A DNA stretch of 64,000 nt from Streptomyces griseofuscus (GCF_014673495.1 NZ_CP051006.1:8121001-8185000), one strand, 5' to 3'. Counted from the first letter of the stretch, positions 8,428 to 16,122 are shown. The notes: generated by a model not told the origin, from the letters alone. Made by a program: numbers and translations.

Positions 8428-8453
8428 GATCGTTTATTGGCCAAAGAACGATC
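8428..8453. promoter_or_regulatory. 26-bp near-perfect palindrome (operator candidate)
   Basis: GATCGTT and AACGATC arms flank a TTGGCCAA core; 22 of 26 positions are symmetric. It lies 74 bases upstream of the regulator start at 8354, in locally AT-richer DNA. The size and symmetry fit a dimeric HTH regulator or a pair of overlapping sites. It is unlikely to be a terminator because no gene ends beside it. Confidence 0.55.
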
Positions 8454-8546
8454 GCTGACGAAGGGCGCGCGGGCTCGGCGCCCCACGCCGTCCACGTCAC
8501 GTTTCCGGCGGAGGGCGTTGTCAGACCGCACCGATGCGGTCGCCGC

Positions 8547-8840
8547 ATGAGAGCTACAGGAACGTTCACCGTCAAGGCGTTCGCCCCGACCGAGCCGCGG
8601 CCGGACCCGGGGGTGGTGACGGCGAGGTCGTCGGGCGCTCGGCGACCCTGTTCACCGCCGCGTTCGACCAGACGACCGACGTCGGCACGTACGTGGCCAT
8701 GGAGTCGTCCGAAGGCTCCCTGCGCGGCAGGCCCGGCTCCTTCGAATTCGCACACTCGGCGATGACGTCGGGCAGCGACCGCACGGCGGAGTTCTTCACC
8801 ATCGTGCCCACCAGCGGCACGGGGGAGGGGCTCGTCAGGG
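8547..8840 (+). pseudogene. DUF3224-family protein, decayed
   Basis: The start MRATGTFTVKAFAPTE is characteristic of DUF3224 proteins. After ~25 codons the homologous text moves to another frame (VVGRSATLFTAAFDQTTDVGTYVAMES, then HSAMTSGSDRTAEFFTIVPTSGTGE), with the linking segment missing. The usual C-terminal GITGTGG region is absent and the frame continues into unrelated sequence. A frameshift plus deletions therefore disable it. Function of the family is unknown. Confidence 0.7.
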
Positions 8841-8971
8841 AGGAGGACGCCGCGGTCCTGGGCGCGGCATGGCGTCCACGGCGAGGGCGCGCCGGGGCCG
8901 GAACAGAGCTTGCCAGCCACCACGGAGTTGAAGGGACGCGTGTCCTTGCTCTTCGCCAGGGCCTGTCGCTG

Positions 8972-9352
8972 ATGCCGATGACGGACGAGGTGTTCGACGC
9001 GGTCACGGACGGCGGAACCGAGGGTGCGCTGGGCTTCTGGCGGCTGCCGGGGGGCTTCGAGAAGCCGCTCGCCCGGTGGTCCGCCGCGGGGCCGGTGGCC
9101 TATGTGGAGGCCGAGTACTTCGGCGGCACGGGTGAGCAACGCGCCGCGGTCTGGGCCGACGGGGAGTTGGTTCTGGGGCCGCTGGACGCGCCGACGAAGA
9201 AGTGGTTCTCCCGGTCGGTCAGCCCGATCTCGGGGGCGCTACGGCGGCTCGGCGCGAGCAGGAGCCTGGGCGAGGACGAATTCGAGGCCGTGGGACTGGA
9301 CCGCCATCGGAACAACGACGGCTGGATCGGTGGACCTGAGAGCGAGGGGTGA
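8972..9352 (+). CDS. small conserved Streptomyces hypothetical protein
   Basis: 126 residues beginning MPMTDEVFDAVTDGGTEGALGFWRLPGGFEKPLARWSA, with YVEAEYFGGTGEQRAAVWADGELVLGPL in the middle and EDEFEAVGLDRHRNNDGW near the end. I recognise this pattern as a widespread small Streptomyces protein without known function; it looks complete. The open frame extends upstream only because it runs through the DUF3224 fossil, so the internal ATG is the likely true start, although its ribosome binding site is weak. There is no signal peptide or membrane segment. Confidence 0.68.
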   Translation: MPMTDEVFDAVTDGGTEGALGFWRLPGGFEKPLARWSAAGPVAYVEAEYFGGTGEQRAAVWADGELVLGPLDAPTKKWFSRSVSPISGALRRLGASRSLGEDEFEAVGLDRHRNNDGWIGGPESEG

Positions 9353-9898
9353 CGCCGAACTCCCCTGCGTGCTGGTGATCTTCAGCGGGTGCTGGCCTGG
9401 CGGGACCGGTCCCGGGCGGCCTGCTGGAGGTGCGCGGGCTCGCCCTGACCGGCTTCGAGGCCACGCTCTGGCGCAGGGAGGCGGAGCCCCGGCTGAGGTC
9501 ACCCACGGCGGCGACGGAAGTCGTCGATCGTTCCCCTGGCCGGGACTGTTCACCGCCCGCACACCACCCATCGGCGGTCCCGATTTCATCGCCGATCGGA
9601 CGGAGACGGCCCGCCGCCTCGGCTCCGTCGGCCCCGAACGGCGTCTGACCGGCGCGCGGTCCAACGGACCGGAGGGTCCGCCGCCCTCAGGGACGGCGGG
9701 GCGCTTGGTGTCGTACTGGTCCGCCGTGAGGATCAGGGACGTGGATCGGTGACATCCCGAGCGGTCGCACCAGGTGTCGAATTCCGTGATGTCGGGCCCG
9801 GTCGGACAGGGGTGCGTCTGATATTCATCGCTTGGATATTCCTTGGGCTGCCATAGGCCCTTCTTCATGGCCTGTTGCAGGTCATTCCGGCATGTCAT
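9239..9898 (-). CDS. unrecognised ORF with AT-richer 5' part (uncertain)
   Basis: The first ~67 codons (from ATG at 9898) read like a real protein: basic helix MTCRNDLQQAMKKGLWQPKEY, then CPTGPDITEFDTWCDRSGCH with three cysteines. Their codon use is clearly less GC-biased than neighbouring genes. After DQYDTKR the text becomes Pro/Arg-rich and finally antisense to the gene at 8972-9352, so the 3' part is probably not authentic and the gene may be truncated. A 17-bp palindrome overlaps the start codon. Function unknown; it could be recently acquired. Confidence 0.3.
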   Translation of the reverse strand: MTCRNDLQQAMKKGLWQPKEYPSDEYQTHPCPTGPDITEFDTWCDRSGCHRSTSLILTADQYDTKRPAVPEGGGPSGPLDRAPVRRRSGPTEPRRRAVSVRSAMKSGPPMGGVRAVNSPGQGNDRRLPSPPWVTSAGAPPPCARAWPRSRSGRARAPPAGRPGPVPPGQHPLKITSTQGSSASPLALRSTDPAVVVPMAVQSHGLEFVLAQAPARAEPP

Positions 9899-9913
9899 TA
9901 CCTGTGAGGTAAT
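9897..9913. promoter_or_regulatory. 17-bp palindrome over a start codon
   Basis: ATTACCTGTGAGGTAAT is a perfect 7-bp inverted repeat around a 3-base centre. It covers the start and ribosome binding region of the ORF at 9239-9898, as expected for an autoregulatory operator or a translation-blocking hairpin. Confidence 0.4.
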
Positions 9914-9947
9914 CGCGCGGCTCAGCCGGGCGCGGCACAGTGGAGCC

Positions 9948-9987
9948 ATCGGGTTCCGGGCCGGCGCACTCCGGCCCGGAACCCGAT
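9948..9987 (-). terminator. strong terminator hairpin behind the TPR-kinase gene
   Basis: Perfect 17-bp stem (ATCGGGTTCCGGGCCGG at 9948-9964 with its complement at 9971-9987) and a 6-base loop, 42 bases past the kinase stop codon. No U-tract, typical of high-GC actinobacteria. It may act in both directions. Confidence 0.8.
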
Positions 9988-10028
9988 CCATGGAGTTCGC
10001 GTCCGCGAAGAACGGGGGGTGCGGGTTC

Positions 10029-12365
10029 TCAGCGTCGTTCCGCCATCAGCGCCCGCGCCTCCTCCGACAGGCGCGGTGGGTCGAGCCTGCCCGCGCCGGC
10101 CCCCGGGACCAGCGCCTCGGCCACGGCGGCCGCGCTCGGTCGGCGGTCCGGGTCGGGACGGAAGCAGGACCGGACCACCGCCGCGAGGTCGCTGGGCAGT
10201 CCGGCGAGTTCAGGGGTGCCGGCCCGGATGGCGGCGACCACGGCGGGGGTGCCCCACCCCCAGGGGCTGTGGCCCAGCGCGAGACGGGCGAGGACGGTTC
10301 CGAGGGAGAACACATCGCTTGCGGATGTGAACGTCCGCTGCTCGCGCAACTGCTCCGGGGAGGCGTACGCGTACGTGCCCGCGAAGCCGCGCCGCGGCTC
10401 GGTGAGCCGCTCGATCTGGGCGATTCCGAAGTCGATGACCCGTGGACCGTCCTCGGTGAGCAGTACGTTGGCCGGCTTGAGATCGAGATGCACAATGCCC
10501 TCGGCATGGATGGCGCTGAGCGCGAGAGCGATGCCCGCACCCAGCGTGCGCACCAGCTCCGGCTCCAACGGCCCGCAGCGGTCGGCGAGTTCCTGCAACG
10601 AGGGCGCGGACACGTACGGCACCGCCATCCACGGCACCGGCCCCTCGGTGTCCGCGGCGATCACCGGCACGGTGAACCGTCCTCCGACCCGCAGCGCCGC
10701 CCGTACCTCGTGGGCGAAGCCCTGCTTGATCGGGGGCGCCGCCGCGAGATGCGCGTGCAGCGTCTTGACCGCGACCATCAGCCCGTCGGGGTCCTGGCAC
10801 AGATAGACCCGCCCGAAGCCGCCCTCGCCGACACACTCCAGCACCTCGTACGCGCCGAGGACCGGCGTCCCGTCCGCACCGGCGGGCCGTCGCGCCCGCT
10901 CGATCTCCCGCCAGGTCCCGATCGCCGCGGCCCGCGGATGCAGGGCGATCCTGTCGTCCGCGGCCTCGGCGGACAACCGCTTCCGCAGCTCCCGTTCGGC
11001 CGCCTCGGGCCGCTCGTCCGGCACCAGGACGACACGCGCCGCCGTCCGCTCGCCGTCCGCGAAGACGTACGCGTCGATGCGTACGTTCTCCTCGCCCAGA
11101 CGGGACACATAGACGCCCGGCAGCCTCAACCGCTCGCACATAAGGGCCTCTTCGGGTGTCGGGCGCAGATCGTCGCGGGCGAAGCAGAGGGCCGACGCGT
11201 CGTACCCGCGCCGGGACAGGTCCCGCAGCAGGACAGTCCACTGCTCGACGGTCCAGCAGCGCCAACTGACGTCTTCCGCACCGTCGTTCACCACGGCGAG
11301 CCGGGTCGAGTGCGCCGCGCCGGGCTCGCGCGCCAGCACCGCGCAGAGCGTCTCCGGTGCGCCCTGCACGCTCTCGCCGAGCAGCGTCGCGGTGGGCTGT
11401 GCGATACGGAGCACCGCGTGCCGAGCCATCCGGGCCAGCTCCTCGCGCTGACCGCGGAGGGTGTCGTACTCCGGTGATCCCGGTCCCTGGCCCTGGAGTT
11501 CCATGCAGGCGAGGACCTTGCCGAAGGAGTCGACGGCCGTCGCGTAGTCCCGCGCCGTCACCGCGGCCTGCGCCTGGGCGACGAGCGCGGAGAGCGTGTC
11601 GGGGCTGCCCGGCCCGTAGAGCTGCTCGCAGCGCGCGGCGATCTGTTCGTACATCCGGGCCGCGCGCTGAAGGTCTCCCGCGGCCTCGACGGCGGCGGCC
11701 GTCGCACGGAGGTCCTGGAGCCCGTCCTGGCCGCCCTCGTTGCCGAACGGCAGGCTGCCGGCGACCTCGGCGTAGCGCTGGCGTGCGATGTTGACGAGCT
11801 GGTGGTCGGGTCCGAACTCCTCCTGGGCGGTCTTCAGCATGTGGGAGAACGCACGCAGCGCGGCCGCGTTGTCGCCGGACTTCTGCTGCCAGTAGCCCAT
11901 GTCGCACAGCAGGGTGAGCGCCGTCTCGGTGCGGTTCTCCCGCTCGGCGATCCTACGCATGGCCTCGTACCGCCGTACGGCCTCCTCCGGCCGCCCCGAC
12001 CGGCCGTGCCAGTGGGCCAGTTGATGCCGGGCCAGCTCGGTGTCCCGATGGCGCGGCCCCTGGCTCCGCTCCCGATCGGCCAGTAACCGGGTGAACTGCC
12101 GTACGGCCTCCTCCGGTTGCCCCGACTCGCCGGTCCAGTGGGCCAGTTGGTGTCGTAAGGCCCAGGTGTCGGTGCTCTGCGGCCCCAGATCGCGTTCCGC
12201 CCGCGCGACCAGTGCCGTGTACCGTGCGGCGGCCTCTGTCGCATCGCCCTGCCGGCCGATCAGCTCGGCCGTCCTGCTGCCCTCCCGCAGGGCCCCGGCC
12301 AACTTCTCGCGGGGACCGGCGCCGGGATCCCCCGTCCCCTCGCGCCGTCTGCCGAACCATCTCAT
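10029..12365 (-). CDS. TPR-containing serine/threonine protein kinase (kinase domain C-terminal)
   Basis: 778 residues with unusual order: N-terminal tetratricopeptide-like repeats (residues ~20-290, repeating TELARHQLAHW...GRPEEAVRRYEAM units), a ~200-residue middle region of unknown fold, then a kinase domain (~490-745). Kinase motifs visible are the glycine loop GEGGFGRVYL, VAVKTL, HLDLKPANVLL, DFGIAQ and YASPEQL. The catalytic loop has Leu in place of the usual Arg of HRD, a non-RD type. No transmembrane helix is seen, so it should be cytosolic. The ATG at 12365 is behind GGGGGTGG. It is a single-gene unit with its own promoter and terminator. The partner is unknown; TPRs suggest protein-protein input. 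Confidence 0.87.
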   Translation of the reverse strand: MRWFGRRREGTGDPGAGPREKLAGALREGSRTAELIGRQGDATEAAARYTALVARAERDLGPQSTDTWALRHQLAHWTGESGQPEEAVRQFTRLLADRERSQGPRHRDTELARHQLAHWHGRSGRPEEAVRRYEAMRRIAERENRTETALTLLCDMGYWQQKSGDNAAALRAFSHMLKTAQEEFGPDHQLVNIARQRYAEVAGSLPFGNEGGQDGLQDLRATAAAVEAAGDLQRAARMYEQIAARCEQLYGPGSPDTLSALVAQAQAAVTARDYATAVDSFGKVLACMELQGQGPGSPEYDTLRGQREELARMARHAVLRIAQPTATLLGESVQGAPETLCAVLAREPGAAHSTRLAVVNDGAEDVSWRCWTVEQWTVLLRDLSRRGYDASALCFARDDLRPTPEEALMCERLRLPGVYVSRLGEENVRIDAYVFADGERTAARVVLVPDERPEAAERELRKRLSAEAADDRIALHPRAAAIGTWREIERARRPAGADGTPVLGAYEVLECVGEGGFGRVYLCQDPDGLMVAVKTLHAHLAAAPPIKQGFAHEVRAALRVGGRFTVPVIAADTEGPVPWMAVPYVSAPSLQELADRCGPLEPELVRTLGAGIALALSAIHAEGIVHLDLKPANVLLTEDGPRVIDFGIAQIERLTEPRRGFAGTYAYASPEQLREQRTFTSASDVFSLGTVLARLALGHSPWGWGTPAVVAAIRAGTPELAGLPSDLAAVVRSCFRPDPDRRPSAAAVAEALVPGAGAGRLDPPRLSEEARALMAERR

Positions 12366-12407
12366 CGGGCCACCCCCAAGGCCGTGCCGGACGCCTGTCG
12401 AGGGGTC

Positions 12408-12436
12408 AGTATGCTCCACCCAATCGTTTGCGCCAA
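12408..12436 (-). promoter_or_regulatory. promoter of the TPR-kinase gene with direct repeats
   Basis: On the minus strand TTGGCG (12436-12431) and CATACT (12413-12408) are 17 bases apart, ~40 bases before the start codon. Two direct copies of CAATCGTTTG (12421-12430 and 12434-12443, 13-base spacing) lie over the -35 element and spacer, a plausible activator or repressor binding array. Confidence 0.5.
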
Positions 12437-12514
12437 TCGTTTGGGCAACCGGGCCCGCAGAGTTCTGGCGCATCGATTCGGGGGCGTCAGCGGGGCGGGT
12501 CCACGCCGCCGTGC

Positions 12515-13555
12515 TCAGCGCAGGTCAGGGCCGACCGGTGCGCCCGTGGAGGCCCGCGCCATGAGCTGCGGCGGGAGCGTCTGCGAGGCGACGGGCTCGC
12601 CCGCGATACGGCGGAGCAGCAGCCGTACGGCCCGTCTGCCCTGTTCCGCCATGGGGGAGCGGACGCTGGTGAGCGGGACGGGGAGTTCGGCGGCGAGCGG
12701 GGTGTCGTTGAACCCGGCCAGCGCGAGGTGCTCGCCCAGCCGCAGACCCAGGTCGCGGGCGGCACCCATGGCGCCGATCGCCGCGAGGTCGTTGACGGCG
12801 AAGACGGCGGTCGGCCGGTCGGCGTCCGTCAGCAGTTCGAGGGCGGCCCGGCGGCCGCCCGCCGTGTCGAATGAGCAGTGCCGTACCCGGTGGGCGGGCA
12901 CGGGCAGACCGGCCTCGCGGTAGCGGTCGGTGAAGCCGGTGGTGCGGTCGGTGCCGGTGCTGGCGAAGGGCTCACCGGCGACGACGGCCACCCGGCGGTG
13001 CCCCAGGGACAGGAAGTGCTCGGCCAGCAGTCGGCCGCCCTGGTAGTCGTCGCACGTGACCGCCGGATGGCCGGATTCGACGCGGCGGTTGACGAGCACG
13101 AAGGGCGTCGAGTCCAGGGCCGGGTCGGCCAGTGCGGCCCCGTCCAGGTGCGCGTCGCCGATGATGAGGCCGTCGACCCGGCGGCCCAGGACCATGGCGA
13201 TGCGTTCGCGCTGGGTCGCGGGGTCGTCGTGGGTGTTGGTGACGAACGTGGACAGCCCTTGCGCGGTCGCCTCCTCCTCCACGCCCTCGTAGATGGTGGC
13301 CACCACGATCTCCGACAGCCGGGGGAAGAGCACCCCGACGAGGTTGCTGCGCCGGGTTCGCAGGCTGGTGGCGTGCGGGTTGGGGCGGTAGCCGAGTTCG
13401 TCGGCCAGATCGCGGATCCTTCGTACCGTCTCGGCCGACGCGGCGCGGCCCTGTTCCCCGGTGGGGCCGTTGAGGACGCGGGAGACCGTCGAGACATGCA
13501 GCCCGAGCCGTTCCGCGATGCCGCGCAGTGTCACCGGACCGCCGTCGCCTGCCAT
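12515..13555 (-). CDS. LacI-family transcriptional regulator
   Basis: 346 residues: N-terminal LacI helix-turn-helix and hinge (VTLRGIAERLGLHVSTVSRVLNG...IRDLADELGYRPNPHATSLRT) and a periplasmic-binding-like effector domain (GVLFPRLSEIVVATIYEGVEEEA to the C-terminus) with the FAVNDLAAIGAM segment. The ATG at 13555 fits the family start; the longer frame runs back through the tRNA-like gene. No sugar genes adjoin it, so its target is not evident. It is not close to the two other LacI proteins in this window, which are sisters of each other. Confidence 0.88.
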   Translation of the reverse strand: MAGDGGPVTLRGIAERLGLHVSTVSRVLNGPTGEQGRAASAETVRRIRDLADELGYRPNPHATSLRTRRSNLVGVLFPRLSEIVVATIYEGVEEEATAQGLSTFVTNTHDDPATQRERIAMVLGRRVDGLIIGDAHLDGAALADPALDSTPFVLVNRRVESGHPAVTCDDYQGGRLLAEHFLSLGHRRVAVVAGEPFASTGTDRTTGFTDRYREAGLPVPAHRVRHCSFDTAGGRRAALELLTDADRPTAVFAVNDLAAIGAMGAARDLGLRLGEHLALAGFNDTPLAAELPVPLTSVRSPMAEQGRRAVRLLLRRIAGEPVASQTLPPQLMARASTGAPVGPDLR

Positions 13556-13670
13556 ACCCGACTCCCACCTCGTCGTTCCCGAACCGGGCCCATTCTCTCC
13601 AACGGTGGGGGTCGGGGAGCGGGGCAGGGCGGTACGGAACCACTGGTGAGCGGTGAGCGTCGAAGAGCAG

Positions 13671-13693
13671 CGTGCCCCGGGCGGTGGGGCACG
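13671..13693 (-). terminator. hairpin terminator behind tRNA-like RNA 2
   Basis: CGTGCCCC and GGGGCACG form a perfect 8-bp stem with a 7-base loop, beginning 4 bases after the tRNA-like 3' end. Together with the hairpin behind copy 1 this indicates that each RNA is its own transcription unit. Confidence 0.6.
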
Positions 13694-13696
13694 TGG

Positions 13697-13791
13697 CGGA
13701 GAGGGCAGGATTTGAACCTGCGTGGGCCCCGGGAGGCCCGACCTCGAGACATGCTCGCTGGTCCCCGATAAACCACTCCGGGCACCTCTCC
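13697..13791 (-). ncRNA. tRNA-like RNA, copy 2 (class II shape, abnormal anticodon arm)
   Basis: Same acceptor (GGAGAGG/CCTCTCC), D stem (CCCGG/TCGGG), T stem and T loop (GCAGG, TTCAAAT) as copy 1. The D loop is AGTGGTTTA and the variable arm GGGCC/GGCCC. The anticodon position again lacks a 7-base loop: GACC/GGTC closes an internal loop followed by CGAG/CTCG with a 5-base cap CATGT. The extended two-part arm is therefore shared by both copies although its bases differ, which argues for selected structure rather than random decay. It sits between a LacI gene and the oxygenase gene as an independent minus-strand unit. Confidence 0.6.
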
Positions 13792-13798
13792 TCGTTCC

Positions 13799-13848
13799 CG
13801 GCGGCGGGTGTTCCTCCCGTCCGCCGTTCACAGGGAAGAGAGTGGCAC
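13799..13848 (-). promoter_or_regulatory. conserved upstream block and leader hairpin of tRNA-like RNA 2
   Basis: The block at 13824-13848 matches 5936-5960 at all but two or three positions. It is followed by a hairpin at 13799-13826 (CGGCGG/CCGCCG and CGGG/CCCG with a one-base bulge) occupying the same place as the different-sequence hairpin ahead of copy 1. Confidence 0.45.
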
Positions 13849-13891
13849 AGGGCGCTGACGCGGTCCTGACACCCGCTGCCGGGGCGGGAGT

Positions 13892-15349
13892 TCAGGACTC
13901 GGCGAGGAGGGGGTCGTAAGGGGTGGAGAGTCGGCGGCCGGACATGAAGGACAGGAAATCCCGGACGAAGGCACCGCGGGTGTAGACGGTGGTGCCGTCG
14001 GTGGCTTCGCCGGTGGTGTCGCGGTGGAACGCGGTGCGGAACAGGGCGCGGTACTCGGCCTCGTCGATGCGCTGGTCGCCGTCCTTGTCGGCGGCGTCGA
14101 AGAGGACCTCGGCGGTCCTGATCAGCGCGGGTCCGGCCAGGGAGGGCGCGGCGGCGGCGTACTCCTCGGCGCTGACACGGCCGTCGCCGTCGGTGTCGAG
14201 GGCGGTCTGGAGTTCGCGCCACCAGTCGGCGAAGGCGTCGTAGAGCCGGGTCTCCGCGGGTTCGTCCAGATCGAGGCGTCCGCACAACTCCCGTGCCATG
14301 GCCGCGAGATCGGGCCAGGTGAGGTATCCGTCGCCGGTCTGGTCGAGTACGTCGCGGAAGAACTCCTCCGCGCTGCGCTGCCCCGGCGACGGCGCCTCGG
14401 GGGCGGGCCGGAAGGACATGGGGGTGATGAGGCGGAGCAGGGCGCCGGCCCGCCGCATCCGCTCGTGCAGGGCAGTGACGGTCCTGGCCCGGGGGTCGTC
14501 GCTGGTGGGGGAGAGGGCCAGCAGGTCGGCGATGTTCTGGGGCCGCAGCCAGCCCTCGGGCAGGAAGCGGGCCAGGTCGACGGTCAGGTAGGCGCCCTGC
14601 ATCAGGGCTCCCGCGCCGAGCAGTTCCGGCAGACCGGCCCGGCGCCGGAAGGATTCGGGGAGAGCGGCCACCGTGATCGCTCCGAGGGCGGGGCCGACCA
14701 CGGCCCGGCCGAGCGCCCACAGGGTGGGAAGTCCGTTGAGCAGCGGGGGAGCGGGGAGGTGGTCGAAGAGCTTGTAGAGGATGATGCGCATCGCCTCGGT
14801 GTTCTCCAGCTCCTCCTCCACCATCCGGTCGTAGTAGACCCAGAACTCCGCAAGAGTGAGAGGGAGTTGACCTGTCTCGTCGCCGAAGGCCGCGTGATAC
14901 GCCCGGAATTCGCCGTACAGCCGCTCCACGGCGCTCGGCGACAGCGGACGGCCGCTCAACCGGCACATGGTGACGGCACTTTCGAACAGCGTCGCGACCA
15001 CCCAGGCCCGTACGCCGGGGTCCATCGCGTCGTACGGCCGGTTGCTCGCGTCCCTGCCCTTCAGCCGGGTGTGCAGGCGATTGAGGCGCGCCGCCTCCTT
15101 GGCGCGCACCTGGTCGTCGGCGCCGAACATGCGCTGGAGGCTCAGATAGGTGTTGCGCAACCGGCGCCAGGGGTGGATGACGAAGGTCGAGTTGTCGATC
15201 AGCGCGGCGCCGATCTGCGGGTGCGCTGCCTCCAGCACGGTGGCCCGGACCATCGCGAAGGCCCAGCGCGGGTCGTCGAAGAGCTCGTGGAACTGCGATC
15301 CCGGCCCGAACAAGGGTGGCTGCGCGCTGTCGTCGGCTGCGTGGCTCAC
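13892..15349 (-). CDS. MpaB/DUF2236-type oxygenase fused to EF-hand domain
   Basis: 485 residues. The first ~300 are a DUF2236 (MpaB/latex-clearing-protein superfamily) domain: DDPRWAFAMVRATVLEAAHPQIGAALIDNS, then the family-like RPYDAMDPGVRAWVVATLFESAV and LPLTLAEFWVYYDRMVEEEL segments. The C-terminal ~150 residues are calerythrin-like with three EF-hand loops (DQTGDGYLTWPD, DTDGDGRVSAEEY, DKDGDQRIDEAEY) and a degenerate fourth. DUF2236 proteins include heme oxygenases that cleave prenyl chains or polyisoprene, so oxidative cleavage of an isoprenoid under calcium control is a reasonable inference. Its GTG overlaps the stop of the prenyltransferase gene (GTGA), so the two are coupled. Confidence 0.82.
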   Translation of the reverse strand: MSHAADDSAQPPLFGPGSQFHELFDDPRWAFAMVRATVLEAAHPQIGAALIDNSTFVIHPWRRLRNTYLSLQRMFGADDQVRAKEAARLNRLHTRLKGRDASNRPYDAMDPGVRAWVVATLFESAVTMCRLSGRPLSPSAVERLYGEFRAYHAAFGDETGQLPLTLAEFWVYYDRMVEEELENTEAMRIILYKLFDHLPAPPLLNGLPTLWALGRAVVGPALGAITVAALPESFRRRAGLPELLGAGALMQGAYLTVDLARFLPEGWLRPQNIADLLALSPTSDDPRARTVTALHERMRRAGALLRLITPMSFRPAPEAPSPGQRSAEEFFRDVLDQTGDGYLTWPDLAAMARELCGRLDLDEPAETRLYDAFADWWRELQTALDTDGDGRVSAEEYAAAAPSLAGPALIRTAEVLFDAADKDGDQRIDEAEYRALFRTAFHRDTTGEATDGTTVYTRGAFVRDFLSFMSGRRLSTPYDPLLAES

Positions 15350-16122
15350 GGTTGCGGTTCTCCGTTCTGCTCCGGCGGCAGGCCGCCGAAACGGCGCCGG
15401 CGCTGCTGGTAGGTGTGCAGGCAGTCAAGGAAGTGCGAGGCGCGGAAGTCGGGCCACAGGACCGAAGGGAAGACCCATTCGGCGTAGGCGACCTGCCAGA
15501 GCATGAAGTTGGAGATCCGCTGTTCCCCCGAGGTACGGATGACCAGGTCGACGTCCGGGGTGTCGGGGAAGGGCAGGTGCGCGGCGAAGATCTCCTCGGT
15601 CACGGCCTCGGGCGGCACCCCGTCGCGGATCAGCGACTGTGCCGCCGCGACGATGTCCCGGCGCCCGCCGTGATCGAAGGCGATGGTCAGGGTCATGCCG
15701 CTGTTCCTGCCGGTCAGGGTCGTCAGGTCGGCGAAGTCCTGGGCCAGCGCCGGGGGGATCCGCGGATGCGTCACGCCGAGGAAGCGGCAGCGGATCCCCC
15801 GCGCTTGCAGCAGCGGGGCGTGCTTGCGCACCGCGCGCCGTATCAACTGCATGAGGAAGGCGACTTCGTCATCGGGCCGACGCCAGTTCTCCGTCGAGAA
15901 CGCGTACAGGCTCAGCCACTCCACCCCGGCCGACCGCGCCGTCTCGATGACGTCGATCACCGTGGTCTCCGCGGCCAGGTGGCCTGCCGTACGCGGCAAC
16001 GAACGCCGCGCCGCCCACCGGCCGTTGCCGTCCATCACACATGCGACATGGCGAGGCACCGGGCCCTTGCCGAAACCCTCGGGTAAGGAGCCCGAGCCCT
16101 CGTCGGCCGACCGAGACACCAT
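15346..16122 (-). CDS. uppS: cis-prenyltransferase (polyprenyl diphosphate synthase, UppS family)
   Basis: 258 residues with all main UppS-family motifs: HVACVMDGNGRWA (catalytic Asp) at residues ~24-36, GHLAA, LYAFSTENWRRP, and the C-terminal DVDLVIRTSGEQRISNFMLWQVAYAEW. It condenses isopentenyl diphosphates in cis. The usual NYGGR motif reads DHGGR here, a modest departure. The ATG at 16122 is preferred to one 13 codons upstream because the extension is Arg-rich and outside the family. As Streptomyces usually carries another uppS for cell-wall undecaprenyl phosphate, this copy, coupled to an MpaB-type oxygenase, may serve specialised isoprenoid metabolism; product chain length is unknown. 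Confidence 0.9.
   Translation of the reverse strand: MVSRSADEGSGSLPEGFGKGPVPRHVACVMDGNGRWAARRSLPRTAGHLAAETTVIDVIETARSAGVEWLSLYAFSTENWRRPDDEVAFLMQLIRRAVRKHAPLLQARGIRCRFLGVTHPRIPPALAQDFADLTTLTGRNSGMTLTIAFDHGGRRDIVAAAQSLIRDGVPPEAVTEEIFAAHLPFPDTPDVDLVIRTSGEQRISNFMLWQVAYAEWVFPSVLWPDFRASHFLDCLHTYQQRRRRFGGLPPEQNGEPQP

Noticed and set aside
9353..9700. Plus-strand coding region (several Pro/Arg-rich frames)
   Set aside because: No frame shows a domain, a ribosome binding site or consistent codon use; treated as decayed DNA.
13672..13919. Short plus-strand ORFs over the second tRNA-like gene
   Set aside because: They read through a structured RNA gene and lack ribosome binding sites.
13892..16122. 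Terpene or carotenoid biosynthetic cluster
   Set aside because: Only a prenyltransferase and an oxygenase are present; no cyclase, desaturase or phytoene synthase nearby, so only the two-gene hypothesis is reported.
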